Notes under the pieces: model-generated
The model's database searches: none
Seen by the model: the letters and a program-made list of their open reading frames with translations, nothing else
What the model was told of the DNA's origin: nothing
Shown: positions 8,842 through 18,385 of the stretch, piece by piece
Position numbering within the stretch: position 1 is the first letter of the stretch
How the letters are laid out: each line of letters starts with the position of its first letter
Assembly: GCF_039542385.1 (NCBI RefSeq)
Contig: NZ_BAABIA010000006.1
Span: 357,265 to 421,264, forward strand
DNA: 64,000 bases
From: Prosthecobacter algae
GTDB lineage: Bacteria > Verrucomicrobiota > Verrucomicrobiia > Verrucomicrobiales > Verrucomicrobiaceae
Direction of reading: 5' to 3'
Position numbers and translations under genes: made by a program

Positions 8842-8895
8842 GAAGTGACACCCGCCCAATCCGTGAAGTGGGGCGGGGAAATCTGGCCGATGCGC

Positions 8896-9921
8896 CTACG
8901 GAATCTCAAAGACCTTTTGTGTGGTCGGGTCCAGCGCCAGGGAGCCGCTGCTCAGGCCCGTCACATCCAGCTCCTGATAAGGCGCATAGGGACTGATGAC
9001 ACGGCCCGGCTTGCTGGCGCGCTTGCCTTTGAGGAAGGAGCCGCTGTTGCCCGCGCCCACCGGGGCTTTGTCGGAGGTGGTCTTGCTGGGCGGGGTGGAC
9101 TGGGCGGTCTCGGACTTGGGCTTGGCCCCTGGCAGTGGGTAGTATTCTTTCTCCGCCGCGCCTGGGCTGGTCTTTTTCTCCACCACTGGCGGGGGCATCT
9201 CTTCCACGGCAGGCTTTGGCTTCCGGCTCATCGTCGGCGGCGTGTACTTCTTGGCCGGTGTCTGGGCGGACTTCGACTTCAGCGAGGTGCGTGGCGGCGG
9301 GGTGCTGCCCATGCGGCTGCCGGCCTGTGGGGCGGGCTGGGTGGCCTGGCGCTGCGGTGCAGGCGGGGTCTGGTACTGCGGCACACCCGGCTGGGGGGCT
9401 GGCGGCTGCTGGTAGCGAGGCTGCTCCTGGTAACGCGGCGGCGGCGTGGCGTAGCCGGGCTGCGGCTGGCCATACTGGCTTTGATAAGACGGTGGTGCAT
9501 TGTCCAGGCTGCGGCCTCCCTGCTGCGGGTAACCTCCAGATGGCGGATACCCCTGCGGGGCCTGGTAGTTGTCAGGCGTTCCATCGCCATAAAACACGCG
9601 GCGGAACATGTCGCCAAACTTGCGGCCAAACGTCGGCAGAAACTGCACCGGGCTCACATATTCCGTCTGCGGCTGGGCATAGCCCTGCGGGGGGTAGGAG
9701 GGCTGCGAATAGCCTGACTGGGCATAGCCCTGCTGCGGATAGGCCGGAGCCTGGGCAGGGTACTGCGGGGCTGAATACTGCGGCTGCGCGCCATACCCAG
9801 GAGGCGGGGGATAACTGTAACCGGAAGGCTGCTGGGCATAAGCCGACGCCGCCACGCAGGACAGCGCCAGCACTCGCCAGAGCGAGCCTTTTCCGTGCTC
9901 AGGGAGGGGGCATGTATTCAT
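8896..9921 (-). CDS. Secreted low-complexity Pro/Gln/Tyr-rich protein
   Basis: 341 residues. A signal peptide (LALSCVAASAYA, cleavage near residue 29) is followed by about 60 residues of PQYSAPQYP / QQGYAQ / PSYPPQGYAQ repeats, a short ordered island (VSPVQFLPTFGRKFGDMFRRVFYGDG), more Pro/Gln-rich sequence, a Lys/Pro/Thr region and a small conserved-looking C-terminus (GRVISPYAPYQELDVTGLSSGSLALDP). This looks like an extended envelope or matrix protein with a functional tail; no family is recognised. It is a monocistronic gene with its own strong terminator. Confidence 0.72.
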   Translation of the reverse strand: MNTCPLPEHGKGSLWRVLALSCVAASAYAQQPSGYSYPPPPGYGAQPQYSAPQYPAQAPAYPQQGYAQSGYSQPSYPPQGYAQPQTEYVSPVQFLPTFGRKFGDMFRRVFYGDGTPDNYQAPQGYPPSGGYPQQGGRSLDNAPPSYQSQYGQPQPGYATPPPRYQEQPRYQQPPAPQPGVPQYQTPPAPQRQATQPAPQAGSRMGSTPPPRTSLKSKSAQTPAKKYTPPTMSRKPKPAVEEMPPPVVEKKTSPGAAEKEYYPLPGAKPKSETAQSTPPSKTTSDKAPVGAGNSGSFLKGKRASKPGRVISPYAPYQELDVTGLSSGSLALDPTTQKVFEIP

Positions 9922-10058
9922 ATCGTTAAGGTTTCTTAAATTTAATTTTCATCAAGGGGTTTCTTTGGCCCCCACGGTCTGGCCATGACAGCCCCCGTCG
10001 GGGCCAGCAGCGCCCTTCTTCCCCTCTGACGGCAGGCCCCTCGGAATTGTTCAGATCA

Positions 10059-10925
10059 TCACGCCCCTTTTCGCCGCGCACGTGCCAGCCAGGATCGCGC
10101 CGTGTAGCTCAGCAGGATCCACACCTTGCGCAGCGGGTGCAGGCGGCAGCGTTTTTCAAAAACCGGGTACCGCTCGCGATGCAGCTTTTCCAAAATTTCA
10201 AAGTACACCTGGCCCATCATGCGCGCAGGCAGCAGCGCATCCCGGTCCGCCGCAGGCAGCAGCCGGGCCGCGTCATCATACATTGCCCGCGCCCGCTGAT
10301 ACTGAAAGTCCATGAGCTGGACGAAGCGCTGGTTGTGCCGCCCCTCCATGATCTCGGCCTCGGTCACGCCAAAGCGCTTCAGATCCTCCAGCGGCAGGTA
10401 GATGCGGCCCGTCTCGCGCGCATCCTGACCCACATCGCGGATGATGTTGGTGAGCTGCAGCGCATAGCCCAGTCGCACCGCGTATTCTCGGGACTGTGGC
10501 TGCGTGGCACCAAAGATTTCTGCACTCACCAGACCCACCACTGAGGCCACCTTGTAGCAATAGCCCAGCAGCTCCTCATAGGTCTCATAGCGCACATGCA
10601 CGATGTCGCTGGCCACACCATCCACGATCTCCGCCATCCAGGCACGGGGAAAGCCATACTTGCGCGCCAGCGGCACCACTTCATCCAGCACCGGGTGGCC
10701 AGGGGCCTCGCCCTCGCTCACACAGCGCCGCCAGTGGGCCAGCTCCTTTTCCTTTTCCTCTTCGCTCAGCGTGGTGCTGTCTGCGATGTCATCCACCACG
10801 CGGCAGAAGGCATAGAAGGAGATCATGTCGCGCCGCCGCTCTTCCGGCAGGCAGCCCAGCGCCAGGGCGAGATTGGACTTCGCCCGCTTCGCGATCTCGG
10901 CTGAGGAAAGGTGGGGATCAGTCAT
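10059..10925 (-). CDS. Squalene/phytoene synthase family protein (HpnD-like)
   Basis: 288 residues, all-helical trans-prenyltransferase. Both Asp-rich motifs are present: FCRVVDDIAD near residue 40 and LTNIIRDVGQDA near residue 160, with GRIYLPLEDL after the second. The family condenses two farnesyl or geranylgeranyl diphosphates head-to-head to presqualene/squalene or phytoene. In bacteria with hopanoids, HpnC, HpnD and HpnE occur together; no HpnC or HpnE homologue is near, so the product is unresolved. It follows the membrane-protein gene by six bases and shares its MTDP start, suggesting one transcript divergent from dnaA. Confidence 0.9.
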   Translation of the reverse strand: MTDPHLSSAEIAKRAKSNLALALGCLPEERRRDMISFYAFCRVVDDIADSTTLSEEEKEKELAHWRRCVSEGEAPGHPVLDEVVPLARKYGFPRAWMAEIVDGVASDIVHVRYETYEELLGYCYKVASVVGLVSAEIFGATQPQSREYAVRLGYALQLTNIIRDVGQDARETGRIYLPLEDLKRFGVTEAEIMEGRHNQRFVQLMDFQYQRARAMYDDAARLLPAADRDALLPARMMGQVYFEILEKLHRERYPVFEKRCRLHPLRKVWILLSYTARSWLARARRKGA

Positions 10926-10931
10926 GACGCA

Positions 10932-12035
10932 TCAATTCGCCTGCCCCTGCAGGGAGGCAGCTTTTAAACCATGACGAAGAAGAGTGAGCACAAAGGCTAG
11001 AAATAGCCAACTGCGCACGGTGGCAAGCACCAAAGCAGACAAGATGCGAATCAGCCCCGGCCAAAGCGGCCCCTCTGGCAGCAGCGGCAGCAGCCCGTGC
11101 AGAGAAAAATGCACCAGCATCAGCACCGCCGTGGCCGTGATGGCATAGCCCAAAAGAGGCAGCAGCGTTTTCACACACACCTGGGCTGTCGCCTCCACCA
11201 TCACACTCAGCGGCGCACGCAGCCGCGCGGCCACCACCGGCACGGCGGCAAAGAGCAGCGAGGCCTCCACCACCACCCACACGGGCCAGGCAGGCCCTGT
11301 TTCGCCCAGCGTGCGCCAGGCCAGCAGCCACAGCAGATCCAGCGCAGCCAGCACAGCCCCGCCCTGCCAGCGCGCCAGCGTGTGCTCCAGCGCCAGCCAC
11401 AGGTCCTTTTCATCCTCAGGCTCCGTCGGTTCCTCCCAGCCGATCACCAGACGGATCATGTAAATTTGCAGACCCGCCATCATGCAGGCCTCCGCCACCC
11501 AGCGGCAGGTCAGTCGCAACGTCTCTAGCCACTCCGGCATGGGCCTCATCACCGTGGCCACCTCCAGCCCTAGCCACACCCAGGCCACCAGCGCCGCCAC
11601 AATGAGCGCGCGAAACACCGCAGGCCGCTTCCGCCGCGAATCATAACGATATGGAAACTTCTTCACGCGCCACATCAGCAGCGTCAGCAAAAACGGCACC
11701 GCCAGCGCCGCTGGCCAAGGGGGAAAGAATCCATGCGTCAAGGCCGCCACCTCCTGCGCCGCCACAGGCACCCGCGCCAGCATCTGCGACCACGCCGTTA
11801 CAGCACCTGCTTCACCGCCATTCATCAGCGCGATGCCCCAGGGCACGGCCGTGCCGGAGAGCAATTGCAACGCCGCCATCATCGGCACCAGCCAGCGCAG
11901 CGACTGCAGCATGTCCCACGCTTCTGAAAACTCCTCCCGCAAGGGATGCCACTTCAGGTGCAGCATCAGCCCTGCCCCCAGCAGCATCATGACCAAAAAG
12001 GTCTGAAGCCAAAGGGTGTGCGTGGGGTCCGTCAT
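10932..12035 (-). CDS. Multi-pass membrane protein, unknown function
   Basis: 367 residues with about eight hydrophobic helices and a charged central loop (GWEEPTEPEDEKDLW near residue 205). No signature motif is recognised. It is transcribed away from dnaA and runs into the prenyl-synthase gene six bases later, so a link to isoprenoid membrane lipids is possible but is only an inference from position. Confidence 0.65.
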   Translation of the reverse strand: MTDPTHTLWLQTFLVMMLLGAGLMLHLKWHPLREEFSEAWDMLQSLRWLVPMMAALQLLSGTAVPWGIALMNGGEAGAVTAWSQMLARVPVAAQEVAALTHGFFPPWPAALAVPFLLTLLMWRVKKFPYRYDSRRKRPAVFRALIVAALVAWVWLGLEVATVMRPMPEWLETLRLTCRWVAEACMMAGLQIYMIRLVIGWEEPTEPEDEKDLWLALEHTLARWQGGAVLAALDLLWLLAWRTLGETGPAWPVWVVVEASLLFAAVPVVAARLRAPLSVMVEATAQVCVKTLLPLLGYAITATAVLMLVHFSLHGLLPLLPEGPLWPGLIRILSALVLATVRSWLFLAFVLTLLRHGLKAASLQGQAN

Positions 12036-12375
12036 TGCGTGATGGCCTTATCCCTGCTGCAAACTCAGGCCAATGCCAAGGAGCGTTTCATGAACCATGC
12101 CAAGAGTCAGTTGCACACAGCTTCTCACACCCTGTTCACAGCTTATTCACCAGTTGTACAGAGATGCTTAAGCTGTGGGCATGATATTTTTTGATGACAG
12201 CCTGTCAGGAATCCAAAAACTTTAAAAATTAGCTCAAGATTTGCTTGTGAACCGTGTCAGTTTCGACATACACAGGGGTAGATTTTAAAAACAAAATTGC
12301 GGCGCTGCATTCCCCTCCGAATCAGCGCCGCCTTTGTCCCTTCCCGCACCTTCCCGACCCGCAGCCAAATCACTT
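12036..12375. other. Candidate replication origin / dnaA promoter region
   Basis: This 340-bp spacer between a divergent gene and dnaA is much richer in A+T than its surroundings, notably 12180-12300. It carries several words near the DnaA box TTATCCACA: TTGCACACA (12111), CTGTTCACA (12132), TTATTCACC (12143, seven of nine matches) and, inverted, TGTGGGCAT (12174). None is perfect. Origins next to dnaA are common in bacteria; this is a candidate only. Confidence 0.4.
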
Positions 12376-13857
12376 ATGGAGACCGATCATGAAGAAACAT
12401 CCCAACCCCCCCTCTCCATTTCCAACGACAGCACCGAAGGACACGATCTGTTTCATCTCGAGCCTACCGCTTGGGACCAGATCTGCGGCATCCTTCTGAA
12501 GAAGCTCGGCCACGACAACTTCCAGCGTTGCTTCTCCGGCACCACTGCCCGCATCGCCGATGGCCATCGTTTCATCGTCAATGTGCCGAACCCGATCCAT
12601 CAGCTCTGGATCGAAAGCAACTTCGCCGGCATCTTGGCCGATGCTGCCGCTGAAGTGCTGGGCACCGCTGCCCGCATTGAGTACAGCATTGCCAATGAAC
12701 TGCAGCCGGTCTTCCCTGCCACGGCCAAGCCCGAACTGAAGGCCGCCCGTGTCAGCACCCGCAGCGATACCGACCGCCCCCTGGCTAGCCCCCATGTCAC
12801 CGCCGAGGTAGGCAGCACCCGCTCCTTTGCCGAAGCTGGCCTCAACTTGAAGTTCAATTTCGACAACTTCGTCGTCGGCTCCAACTGCAGCTACTCCGCC
12901 GCCGTCGCACGCGCCGTCGCGGAAAAGCCGGGCCGCATTTACAATCCCCTCTTCTTCTACGGTGCCACCGGGCTGGGCAAAACCCACCTCATGCAGGCCA
13001 TCGGCCAGGAAGTGCTGATGCGCAAAAAGAAGGCCATCGTCCGCTATGTGACCTCCGAGCAGTTCACCAACGAATTCGTCGAGGCCATCAAGAAGCAGAG
13101 CTTCACCCAGTTCCGCCAAAAGTACCGCAAGGTGGACGTGCTGCTCATTGATGATGTGCACTTCTTTGAAGGCAAGGACAGCACCCAGGAAGAATTCTTC
13201 CACACCTTCAACGAGCTCTTCAACAACGCCAAGCAGATCGTCCTCGCCAGCGACCGTCCGCCGAGCGACATCAAGAACCTGGAAAGCCGCCTCGTCTCCC
13301 GCTTCGAGTGGGGCCTCACCACCCAGATCCAGACGCCGGACTTCGAAACCCGCGTGGCCATCCTGCGCCGCAAGATGAGCGACTTCAATGTCCAGCTCGA
13401 TCCCTGGATCCTCGAGTTCATCGCCCAGCGAGTGCGCACCAACGTCCGCAAGCTGGAAGGTGCCCTCATGCGCGTCGCCGCCCACTTCTCCCTGGAAGGC
13501 GTGATGCAGAACGAGGCCGCCCTCGCTGCCTTCTTGCACGACGTCATTGATGAGGAGCCCACCAAGTCCGTCACCGTGGACCGCGTGCAGCGCGCTGTGG
13601 CCAATCAGTATGATCTCCGTGTGAGCGACCTCACCGGCCCCCGCCGCCCGAAGAACATCGCCGAGGCCCGCCAGGTGGCCATGTACCTCACCCGTCACAT
13701 GGTGAAGCTTCCGCTCATCCAGATCGGCGAAGAATTCGGCGGTCGCGACCACGGCACCGTCATCCATGCCTGCAAGGTCATCACCCAGCGCATGAGCGAA
13801 ACCCATGACTTCCGCGCCATGGTGGACCGCCTCAGCTCCAAGCTGCTGGAGGCATGA
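12376..13857 (+). CDS. dnaA: Chromosomal replication initiator protein DnaA
   Basis: 493 residues from the ATG at 12376 (METDHEET...); an earlier GTG-like extension to 12334 is unlikely. Domain I is recognisable (WDQICGILLKKLGHDNFQRCF near residues 33-53), followed by a variable linker. The AAA+ domain has Walker A GATGLGKTH at residues 196-204, Walker B LLIDDVHF at about 256, and sensor sequences ASDRPPSDI and SRFEWGL. The C-terminal DNA-binding domain ends in the family signature GGRDHGTVIHACKVI near residue 455. It opens DNA at oriC. dnaN, recF and gyrB do not follow it, which is frequent in this phylum. Confidence 0.98.
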   Translation: METDHEETSQPPLSISNDSTEGHDLFHLEPTAWDQICGILLKKLGHDNFQRCFSGTTARIADGHRFIVNVPNPIHQLWIESNFAGILADAAAEVLGTAARIEYSIANELQPVFPATAKPELKAARVSTRSDTDRPLASPHVTAEVGSTRSFAEAGLNLKFNFDNFVVGSNCSYSAAVARAVAEKPGRIYNPLFFYGATGLGKTHLMQAIGQEVLMRKKKAIVRYVTSEQFTNEFVEAIKKQSFTQFRQKYRKVDVLLIDDVHFFEGKDSTQEEFFHTFNELFNNAKQIVLASDRPPSDIKNLESRLVSRFEWGLTTQIQTPDFETRVAILRRKMSDFNVQLDPWILEFIAQRVRTNVRKLEGALMRVAAHFSLEGVMQNEAALAAFLHDVIDEEPTKSVTVDRVQRAVANQYDLRVSDLTGPRRPKNIAEARQVAMYLTRHMVKLPLIQIGEEFGGRDHGTVIHACKVITQRMSETHDFRAMVDRLSSKLLEA

Positions 13858-13919
13858 TCCGTATTTAAACAGATTCCAATCTGACCAGAATTTGGGCGAA
13901 GGGATGCGTATGAGTCTGC

Positions 13920-15020
13920 ATGACTCGCGCCAGTCTCTTCGCCCTTTTCATTGCCACCGTTGGCCATGCCGCCGATCCCCTGTGGGAATCCATCGCCCCC
14001 AGCTTCCGGCCCCCGGCTGAGTTCGCCGCTGTCTATGGTGACTACGCCAGCCCGCTGAAGTTTAAAGACGGGCGTGAGGTGAAAACCGCCGCCGACTGGG
14101 CCCAGCGCCGCCAGGAGATTCTCACCACCTGGCACGGCCTCATGGGCGAATGGCCGCCCCTCGTCGAAAAGCCGCAGCTCGACATCCTGGAGACCCAGCA
14201 CCGCGACAACTTTACTCAGCACCGCATCCGCTTGCAGATCGCCCCGCAACAGACGGGTGAAGGTTACCTCCTCATCCCCGATGGCCCCGGCCCCTTCCCC
14301 GCCGTCTTTGTGCCCTTTTATGATCCAGAGACCAGCATCGGCTATTCAGACAAGCCTCTGCGTGACTTTGCCTACCAACTCACTCGGCGCGGATTCGTCA
14401 CCCTCTCCATTGGCTCTCCTGGTGGCGATGCCCGCAAGCCCGTGCTCACTGCCGGGGCCCAATGCCAGCCGCTGAGCTACCTGGGCTACGTCTCTGCCAA
14501 TGCCTGGACCGCCCTTTCGCAAAGGCCAGAAGTGGATGCCAAACGCATCGGCATCATGGGCCACTCCTATGGCGGCAAGTGGGCCATGTTTGGTGCCTGC
14601 CTCTGGGACAAGTATGCCTGCGGCGTGTGGTCAGATCCCGGCATCGTTTTTGATGAAACCCGCCAGAGCATCAACTACCAGGAACCCTGGTACCTGGGGC
14701 TGGATCCCGCCCTCACCCGCAAGACCGGCCTCATCCGCCCCGACAGCCCGCGCACCGGCGCTTACAAAACACTGATCGAGAAAGGCCACGACCTCGTCGA
14801 ATTCCAGGCCCTCATGGCCCCGCGTCCCTTCCTGGTCTCCGGTGGCGCCGAGGACCCGCCCAAACGCTGGGTGCCGCTGAACCACCTCATTCAGTTGAAT
14901 ACTTTGTTAGGCCATAAAAACCGCATCGCCATGACCAACCGGCCCGACCACTCCCCCACCCCCGAATCCAACGAGCACCTCTACCGTTTCCTCGAGTGGG
15001 CGCTGAAGGCCACGCCTTAG
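13920..15020 (+). CDS. Secreted alpha/beta hydrolase (acetyl-xylan / glucuronoyl esterase-like)
   Basis: 366 residues with a signal peptide (SLFALFIATVGHA). The fold is an alpha/beta hydrolase: oxyanion-region strand GPGPFPAVFVPFYDP near residue 122, nucleophile elbow GIMGHSYGGKWAM near residue 213, and a late acid/His region (PFLVSGGAEDPPKRW, then RPDHSPTPESNEHLYRFLEWAL) supplying candidate Asp and His. The overall plan matches the CE7/CE15-like esterases of plant-polysaccharide degraders, though CE15 enzymes have GCSRxGK rather than GHSYGGK. It stands alone downstream of dnaA. Contains a TTG-TTA-GGC (LLG) GTTAGGC word at 14906. Confidence 0.75.
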   Translation: MTRASLFALFIATVGHAADPLWESIAPSFRPPAEFAAVYGDYASPLKFKDGREVKTAADWAQRRQEILTTWHGLMGEWPPLVEKPQLDILETQHRDNFTQHRIRLQIAPQQTGEGYLLIPDGPGPFPAVFVPFYDPETSIGYSDKPLRDFAYQLTRRGFVTLSIGSPGGDARKPVLTAGAQCQPLSYLGYVSANAWTALSQRPEVDAKRIGIMGHSYGGKWAMFGACLWDKYACGVWSDPGIVFDETRQSINYQEPWYLGLDPALTRKTGLIRPDSPRTGAYKTLIEKGHDLVEFQALMAPRPFLVSGGAEDPPKRWVPLNHLIQLNTLLGHKNRIAMTNRPDHSPTPESNEHLYRFLEWALKATP

Positions 15021-15083
15021 AGAGAGTGAAGGAGCATCCGCACTCCATCTTGGCATTGCCTCCATTCTGTGCCATCAAGTCTC

Positions 15084-16067
15084 ATGTCATTCTGCCTGTC
15101 CTTCCCCACCACTGGCAATCCCGCCGAAGTCCTTGAAGTCGTCGAGCGCCCGCTCCTGCCGCTCACGGGTCATGAGATCCGCGTGCACATGCGCTACGCG
15201 CCCATCAATCCCGCCGATCTCAACTTCATCGAAGGCAACTATGGTCGTCCTGCCCATCCTCCCGCCATCCCTGGCCATGAAGGCTGTGGCGAAGTCATCG
15301 CCATCGGCCCGGACGTCACGTCTTTAGAGGTGGGAGATCTTGTCATCCCGCTTCTGGGCGCAGGCTGTTGGGCCCAGCACATGACGGCAGACGAGCAGTT
15401 CTTCGCCAAGCTCCCGCCCGGCATTGATCGAGTGCAGGCCTCCATGCTCCGCGTCAATCCCGTCACGGCTTGGCATCTGCTGAAAAAGCATGTCACCCTC
15501 GAAGAAGGCGAGTGGGTGCTGCAAAACGCGGGCAATTCCGGTGTCGGGCGCGCGCTGATTCAAGTGGCCAAAAGTCTCGGCCTCAAAACCGTGAGTTTCG
15601 TGCGCCGCGAGGAGCTCATTCCTGAATTGAAAGCCTTGGGGGCGGACGCTGTTTTTCTGGATGATGAAAAGGGGTTTGCCGCCGCGAAAGAGCTTCTCCA
15701 AGGCCAGGAGTTAAAGCTCGCCGCCAATGCCGTGGGGGGCGACAGCGCTATCCGCCTCATGGACCTCCTTTCGCCAGAAGGCACCCTCGTCACCTACGGG
15801 GCCATGAGTCGCCGCAGTCTGAAGGTGCCTAACAAATTTTTGATCTTCAAAAACCTTCGCCTAGAGGGACTGTGGATCACACGCTGGTTTGAAAAGGCCA
15901 GCACGGCTGAGCTTTATGAAGTCCTGGAGCCACTGGTCAAAATGATCCTCCATGGTGAGCTGGTCACCGCTGTGGATGAGGTCATCCCCATGGCCGAACA
16001 CCGCCGCGCCATGCAGCGTGCCCAGGAAGGTGGCCGCGCTGGCAAAGTCATCCTCGATCTGGCGTAA
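15084..16067 (+). CDS. Zinc-independent MDR oxidoreductase (2-enoyl thioester reductase / quinone reductase-like)
   Basis: About 327 residues from the ATG at 15084; a GTG at 15069 would add five. The N-terminal GroES-like domain has YAPINPADLNFIEGNYG and PGHEGCGEVIAIG, the signature of the MECR/ETR branch of medium-chain dehydrogenase/reductases. The Rossmann domain has QNAGNSGVGRALIQVAKSLGLK with the NADPH-binding SVVRREE-type turn (SFVRREE). No structural or catalytic zinc cysteines are present. The likely reaction is NADPH-dependent reduction of an enoyl thioester or quinone. No linked pathway genes. Confidence 0.85.
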   Translation: MSFCLSFPTTGNPAEVLEVVERPLLPLTGHEIRVHMRYAPINPADLNFIEGNYGRPAHPPAIPGHEGCGEVIAIGPDVTSLEVGDLVIPLLGAGCWAQHMTADEQFFAKLPPGIDRVQASMLRVNPVTAWHLLKKHVTLEEGEWVLQNAGNSGVGRALIQVAKSLGLKTVSFVRREELIPELKALGADAVFLDDEKGFAAAKELLQGQELKLAANAVGGDSAIRLMDLLSPEGTLVTYGAMSRRSLKVPNKFLIFKNLRLEGLWITRWFEKASTAELYEVLEPLVKMILHGELVTAVDEVIPMAEHRRAMQRAQEGGRAGKVILDLA

Positions 16068-16186
16068 ACGCCTCCCTGTGGTGGGCCGGATGTGTTTTGC
16101 GCGATGATACTCCGCAGGGGGTGCTGATTCGTTTTATCCTCGACGGGGCGCGTGTTCCTCACATAGAACCAGCGCATTCCCTGCGT

Positions 16187-17497
16187 ATGTTTCGCCCTGT
16201 TTTATTCGCCATGTTCCCACGCCCAGTCCTGCTCGCCGCCAGCCTCCTGGCCAGCCTCTGCCTTTCCGCCCCAGCCGCCACACCAGAAGCGGCTGCGCAA
16301 AAGGTCCATGATGAAATCTGGGAACGCTTTGTCGATGAGTACAACCTCGTGCTCGACTACACCGGGCTCGATGGCAAAATCATCCGCCCCACGCCGGAAG
16401 ACTGCCGCGAGATGAAACCGAGCGCCCTGAGCTGGGGCGTGCCCAATGAGGACGGCCCCATGTTCAACGGCCTCTACCTCGATGCCCTCTGCACCCGCTG
16501 GAAGCTGACGAAAGACGAAGCCATCCGCGCCAAGGCCCGCCGCCTCATTGAGGGCCTCCTGCTCGTCTCCACCGTGGGTAAGACGCCCGGCTTCATCGCC
16601 CGTGGCATCGCCACCGATGGCAAGACCACCTACACCCTCGGCTCCAATGACCAGAGCACCCCCTGGCACTATGGCATCTGGCGTTACCTCACCGACGGTC
16701 TCGCCACTCCCGAGGAAAAAACCAAGCTCACTGCCGCCTTCATCGAGCAGATGAACATCCTCGACAAGAACGGCTGGAAGATGCCTACCGACGGCCCGCC
16801 CTGCCCCTACCGTGGCGACTTCACCAAACCCACCTGGGAAGGCGTGCCGCGCCTCCTTTTCGTCATGAAGGCCATGCATCACTTCACGGGTGAAGAATCC
16901 TGGCACCAGCGTTACCTCGCTGCGGCTAACGAAAAGGTTGGCAAAAAAGAACGCCCGCGCATTGACTTCTGCCGCGAGGGCATGGTCTTCGATCCCGGCC
17001 AGGGCGCACGGCACTCCTGGACAGGCAGCGAAGGCGTCATCTGCCTGCGTGCCCTTTGGGAAATGGAGAAGGATCCCGCCCTCAAGGCCGTCTATGCCGA
17101 GGGCCTGCGCCACAGTGCTGAACTCTCCGCCCAAAGCCTGCCCCTCATCGAGAAATTCGACGTCAATGGCACCGAGGTTTTCAATCTCGACTGGCGTATC
17201 ATGAATGAAGCGTGGAAGCCCCAGTTCAGCGAGAAGGATGCCGTGGATGTCGCACAGGCGGGACTGCGCGTGCAGGGCAAAAGCTCCCCCCGGCTCAAGC
17301 TGGAAAAGGACTACCTGCGCGAGCCCTGCTTCGCCGCCTGGGTCGTCACCCTCTGCCCGGACTCCGCCTATGTGGAGACCCAGCGTGCCGCGATTGAAAA
17401 AGTGATCACTCACTACAATCCCGACAAGGCTTACCTCTCCCAGTTCTTCCCCCTGGAGTCCGCCTGGTGGCGCCTGCGCGAACACGCCGCTAAGTAA
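16187..17497 (+). CDS. Secreted helical-barrel-like protein, unknown function
   Basis: About 436 residues from ATG 16187 (or 16211); the longer frame from 16097 lacks a plausible start. A signal peptide (LLAASLLASLCLSAPAA) is followed by a helix-rich region with aromatic motifs typical of (alpha/alpha)6 sugar-binding or glycosidase barrels: WGVPNEDGPMFNGLYLDAL, SNDQSTPWHYGIWRYL, HSWTGSEGVICLRALWEME. A carbohydrate-active role is an inference from this pattern; no catalytic family signature is recognised. The phosphoesterase gene starts six bases after its stop, and a third secreted protein overlaps that, giving a three-gene operon of exported proteins. Confidence 0.7.
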   Translation: MFRPVLFAMFPRPVLLAASLLASLCLSAPAATPEAAAQKVHDEIWERFVDEYNLVLDYTGLDGKIIRPTPEDCREMKPSALSWGVPNEDGPMFNGLYLDALCTRWKLTKDEAIRAKARRLIEGLLLVSTVGKTPGFIARGIATDGKTTYTLGSNDQSTPWHYGIWRYLTDGLATPEEKTKLTAAFIEQMNILDKNGWKMPTDGPPCPYRGDFTKPTWEGVPRLLFVMKAMHHFTGEESWHQRYLAAANEKVGKKERPRIDFCREGMVFDPGQGARHSWTGSEGVICLRALWEMEKDPALKAVYAEGLRHSAELSAQSLPLIEKFDVNGTEVFNLDWRIMNEAWKPQFSEKDAVDVAQAGLRVQGKSSPRLKLEKDYLREPCFAAWVVTLCPDSAYVETQRAAIEKVITHYNPDKAYLSQFFPLESAWWRLREHAAK

Positions 17498-17503
17498 CCG
17501 ATC

Positions 17504-18385
17504 ATGACCAGCCGCCGCGCCTTCCTCCAGCAGGGGTCCCTCTGCCTTGCCGGTCTCGGTTCCAGCACTCTACTCGCTGCCGAGCCCGAGGCCAAACCGC
17601 TCCTGCGCATCGGCCTCATGACCGACCTCCATTACGCCGACAAGGCCGCCACCAAGACCCGCTTTTATCGCGAAGCCCTCGGCAAGCTGGATGAAGCCGT
17701 CGCCTTCATGAACCGGGAGAAACCCGCCGCCGTGGTGGAGCTGGGCGACTTCATTGATCAAGCCCCCACCGTGGAACAGGAGCTGGAGTGGCTGAAGACC
17801 ATGGAGCAGCACTACGCCCGCCTGACCATGCCGCGACACTATGTGTTAGGCAACCACTGCGTCGCCACCCTCACCAAGGCCGAATTCGCCGCCCACACCG
17901 GGGCCGCCCTTTCCGGTTACAGCTCCTTTGAGCAGAATGGCATCCGTTTCATCCTGCTGGATGCCTGCTTCCGCGAAGACGGCACCGCCTATGGCCGCAA
18001 CAACGCCCACTGGCAGGACTGCCACATCCCCGCCCAGGAGCTCTCCTGGCTGAAGGATGAACTCGCCCGCGCCCCCGGCCCCGTCATCATCCTGGCCCAT
18101 CAGCGGCTGGACCTGGACAAGGCCCACGCCGTAAAAAATGCCGCCGAAGTGCGCACCATCCTGGAGAAGTCGAAGAAGGTCCTCGCCGTCTTCCAAGGCC
18201 ACTCCCACAAGAACGATCTCCAGGAAATCAACGGCATCCCTTACTGCACCCTCGTTGCCATGATCGAGGGCACCGGCATCGAAAGCAGCGGCTACACCCT
18301 GCTGGACATCCTGCCCGACAGCTCCCTTCGCCTGCACGGCTTCCGCCGCCAGACCAGCCGCAGCCTGAAGTCCACCGCCCTGTGA
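17504..18385 (+). CDS. Tat-exported calcineurin-like metallophosphoesterase
   Basis: 293 residues. A twin-arginine signal (SRRAFLQQGSLCLAGLG) leads to a complete metallophosphoesterase metal centre: MTDLHYA, ELGDFIDQ, GNHC, AHQR and GHSHKN, in family order between residues 40 and 230. It hydrolyses a phosphoester using a two-metal site outside the cytoplasm; the substrate is unknown. GNHC in place of GNHD is a small departure from consensus. The gene follows the helical-barrel gene by six bases and its TGA overlaps the next start (TGATG). Confidence 0.9.
   Translation: MTSRRAFLQQGSLCLAGLGSSTLLAAEPEAKPLLRIGLMTDLHYADKAATKTRFYREALGKLDEAVAFMNREKPAAVVELGDFIDQAPTVEQELEWLKTMEQHYARLTMPRHYVLGNHCVATLTKAEFAAHTGAALSGYSSFEQNGIRFILLDACFREDGTAYGRNNAHWQDCHIPAQELSWLKDELARAPGPVIILAHQRLDLDKAHAVKNAAEVRTILEKSKKVLAVFQGHSHKNDLQEINGIPYCTLVAMIEGTGIESSGYTLLDILPDSSLRLHGFRRQTSRSLKSTAL

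Larger units (their letters stand above)
8631..8895. other. Spacer: family B palindrome and terminator
   Basis: After the C array come a fragment of the E segment (GCCACACTTCCTG near 8638) and a B palindrome at 8694-8712, then the terminator of the minus-strand gene. A GTTAGGT variant of the GTTAGGC word lies at 8792-8798. Confidence 0.65.

Noticed and set aside
12370-13806. Long antisense frame across dnaA
   Set aside because: It exactly mirrors a strongly conserved gene and arises from GC-rich codon structure; its product is low-complexity Gly/Ala/Val/His.
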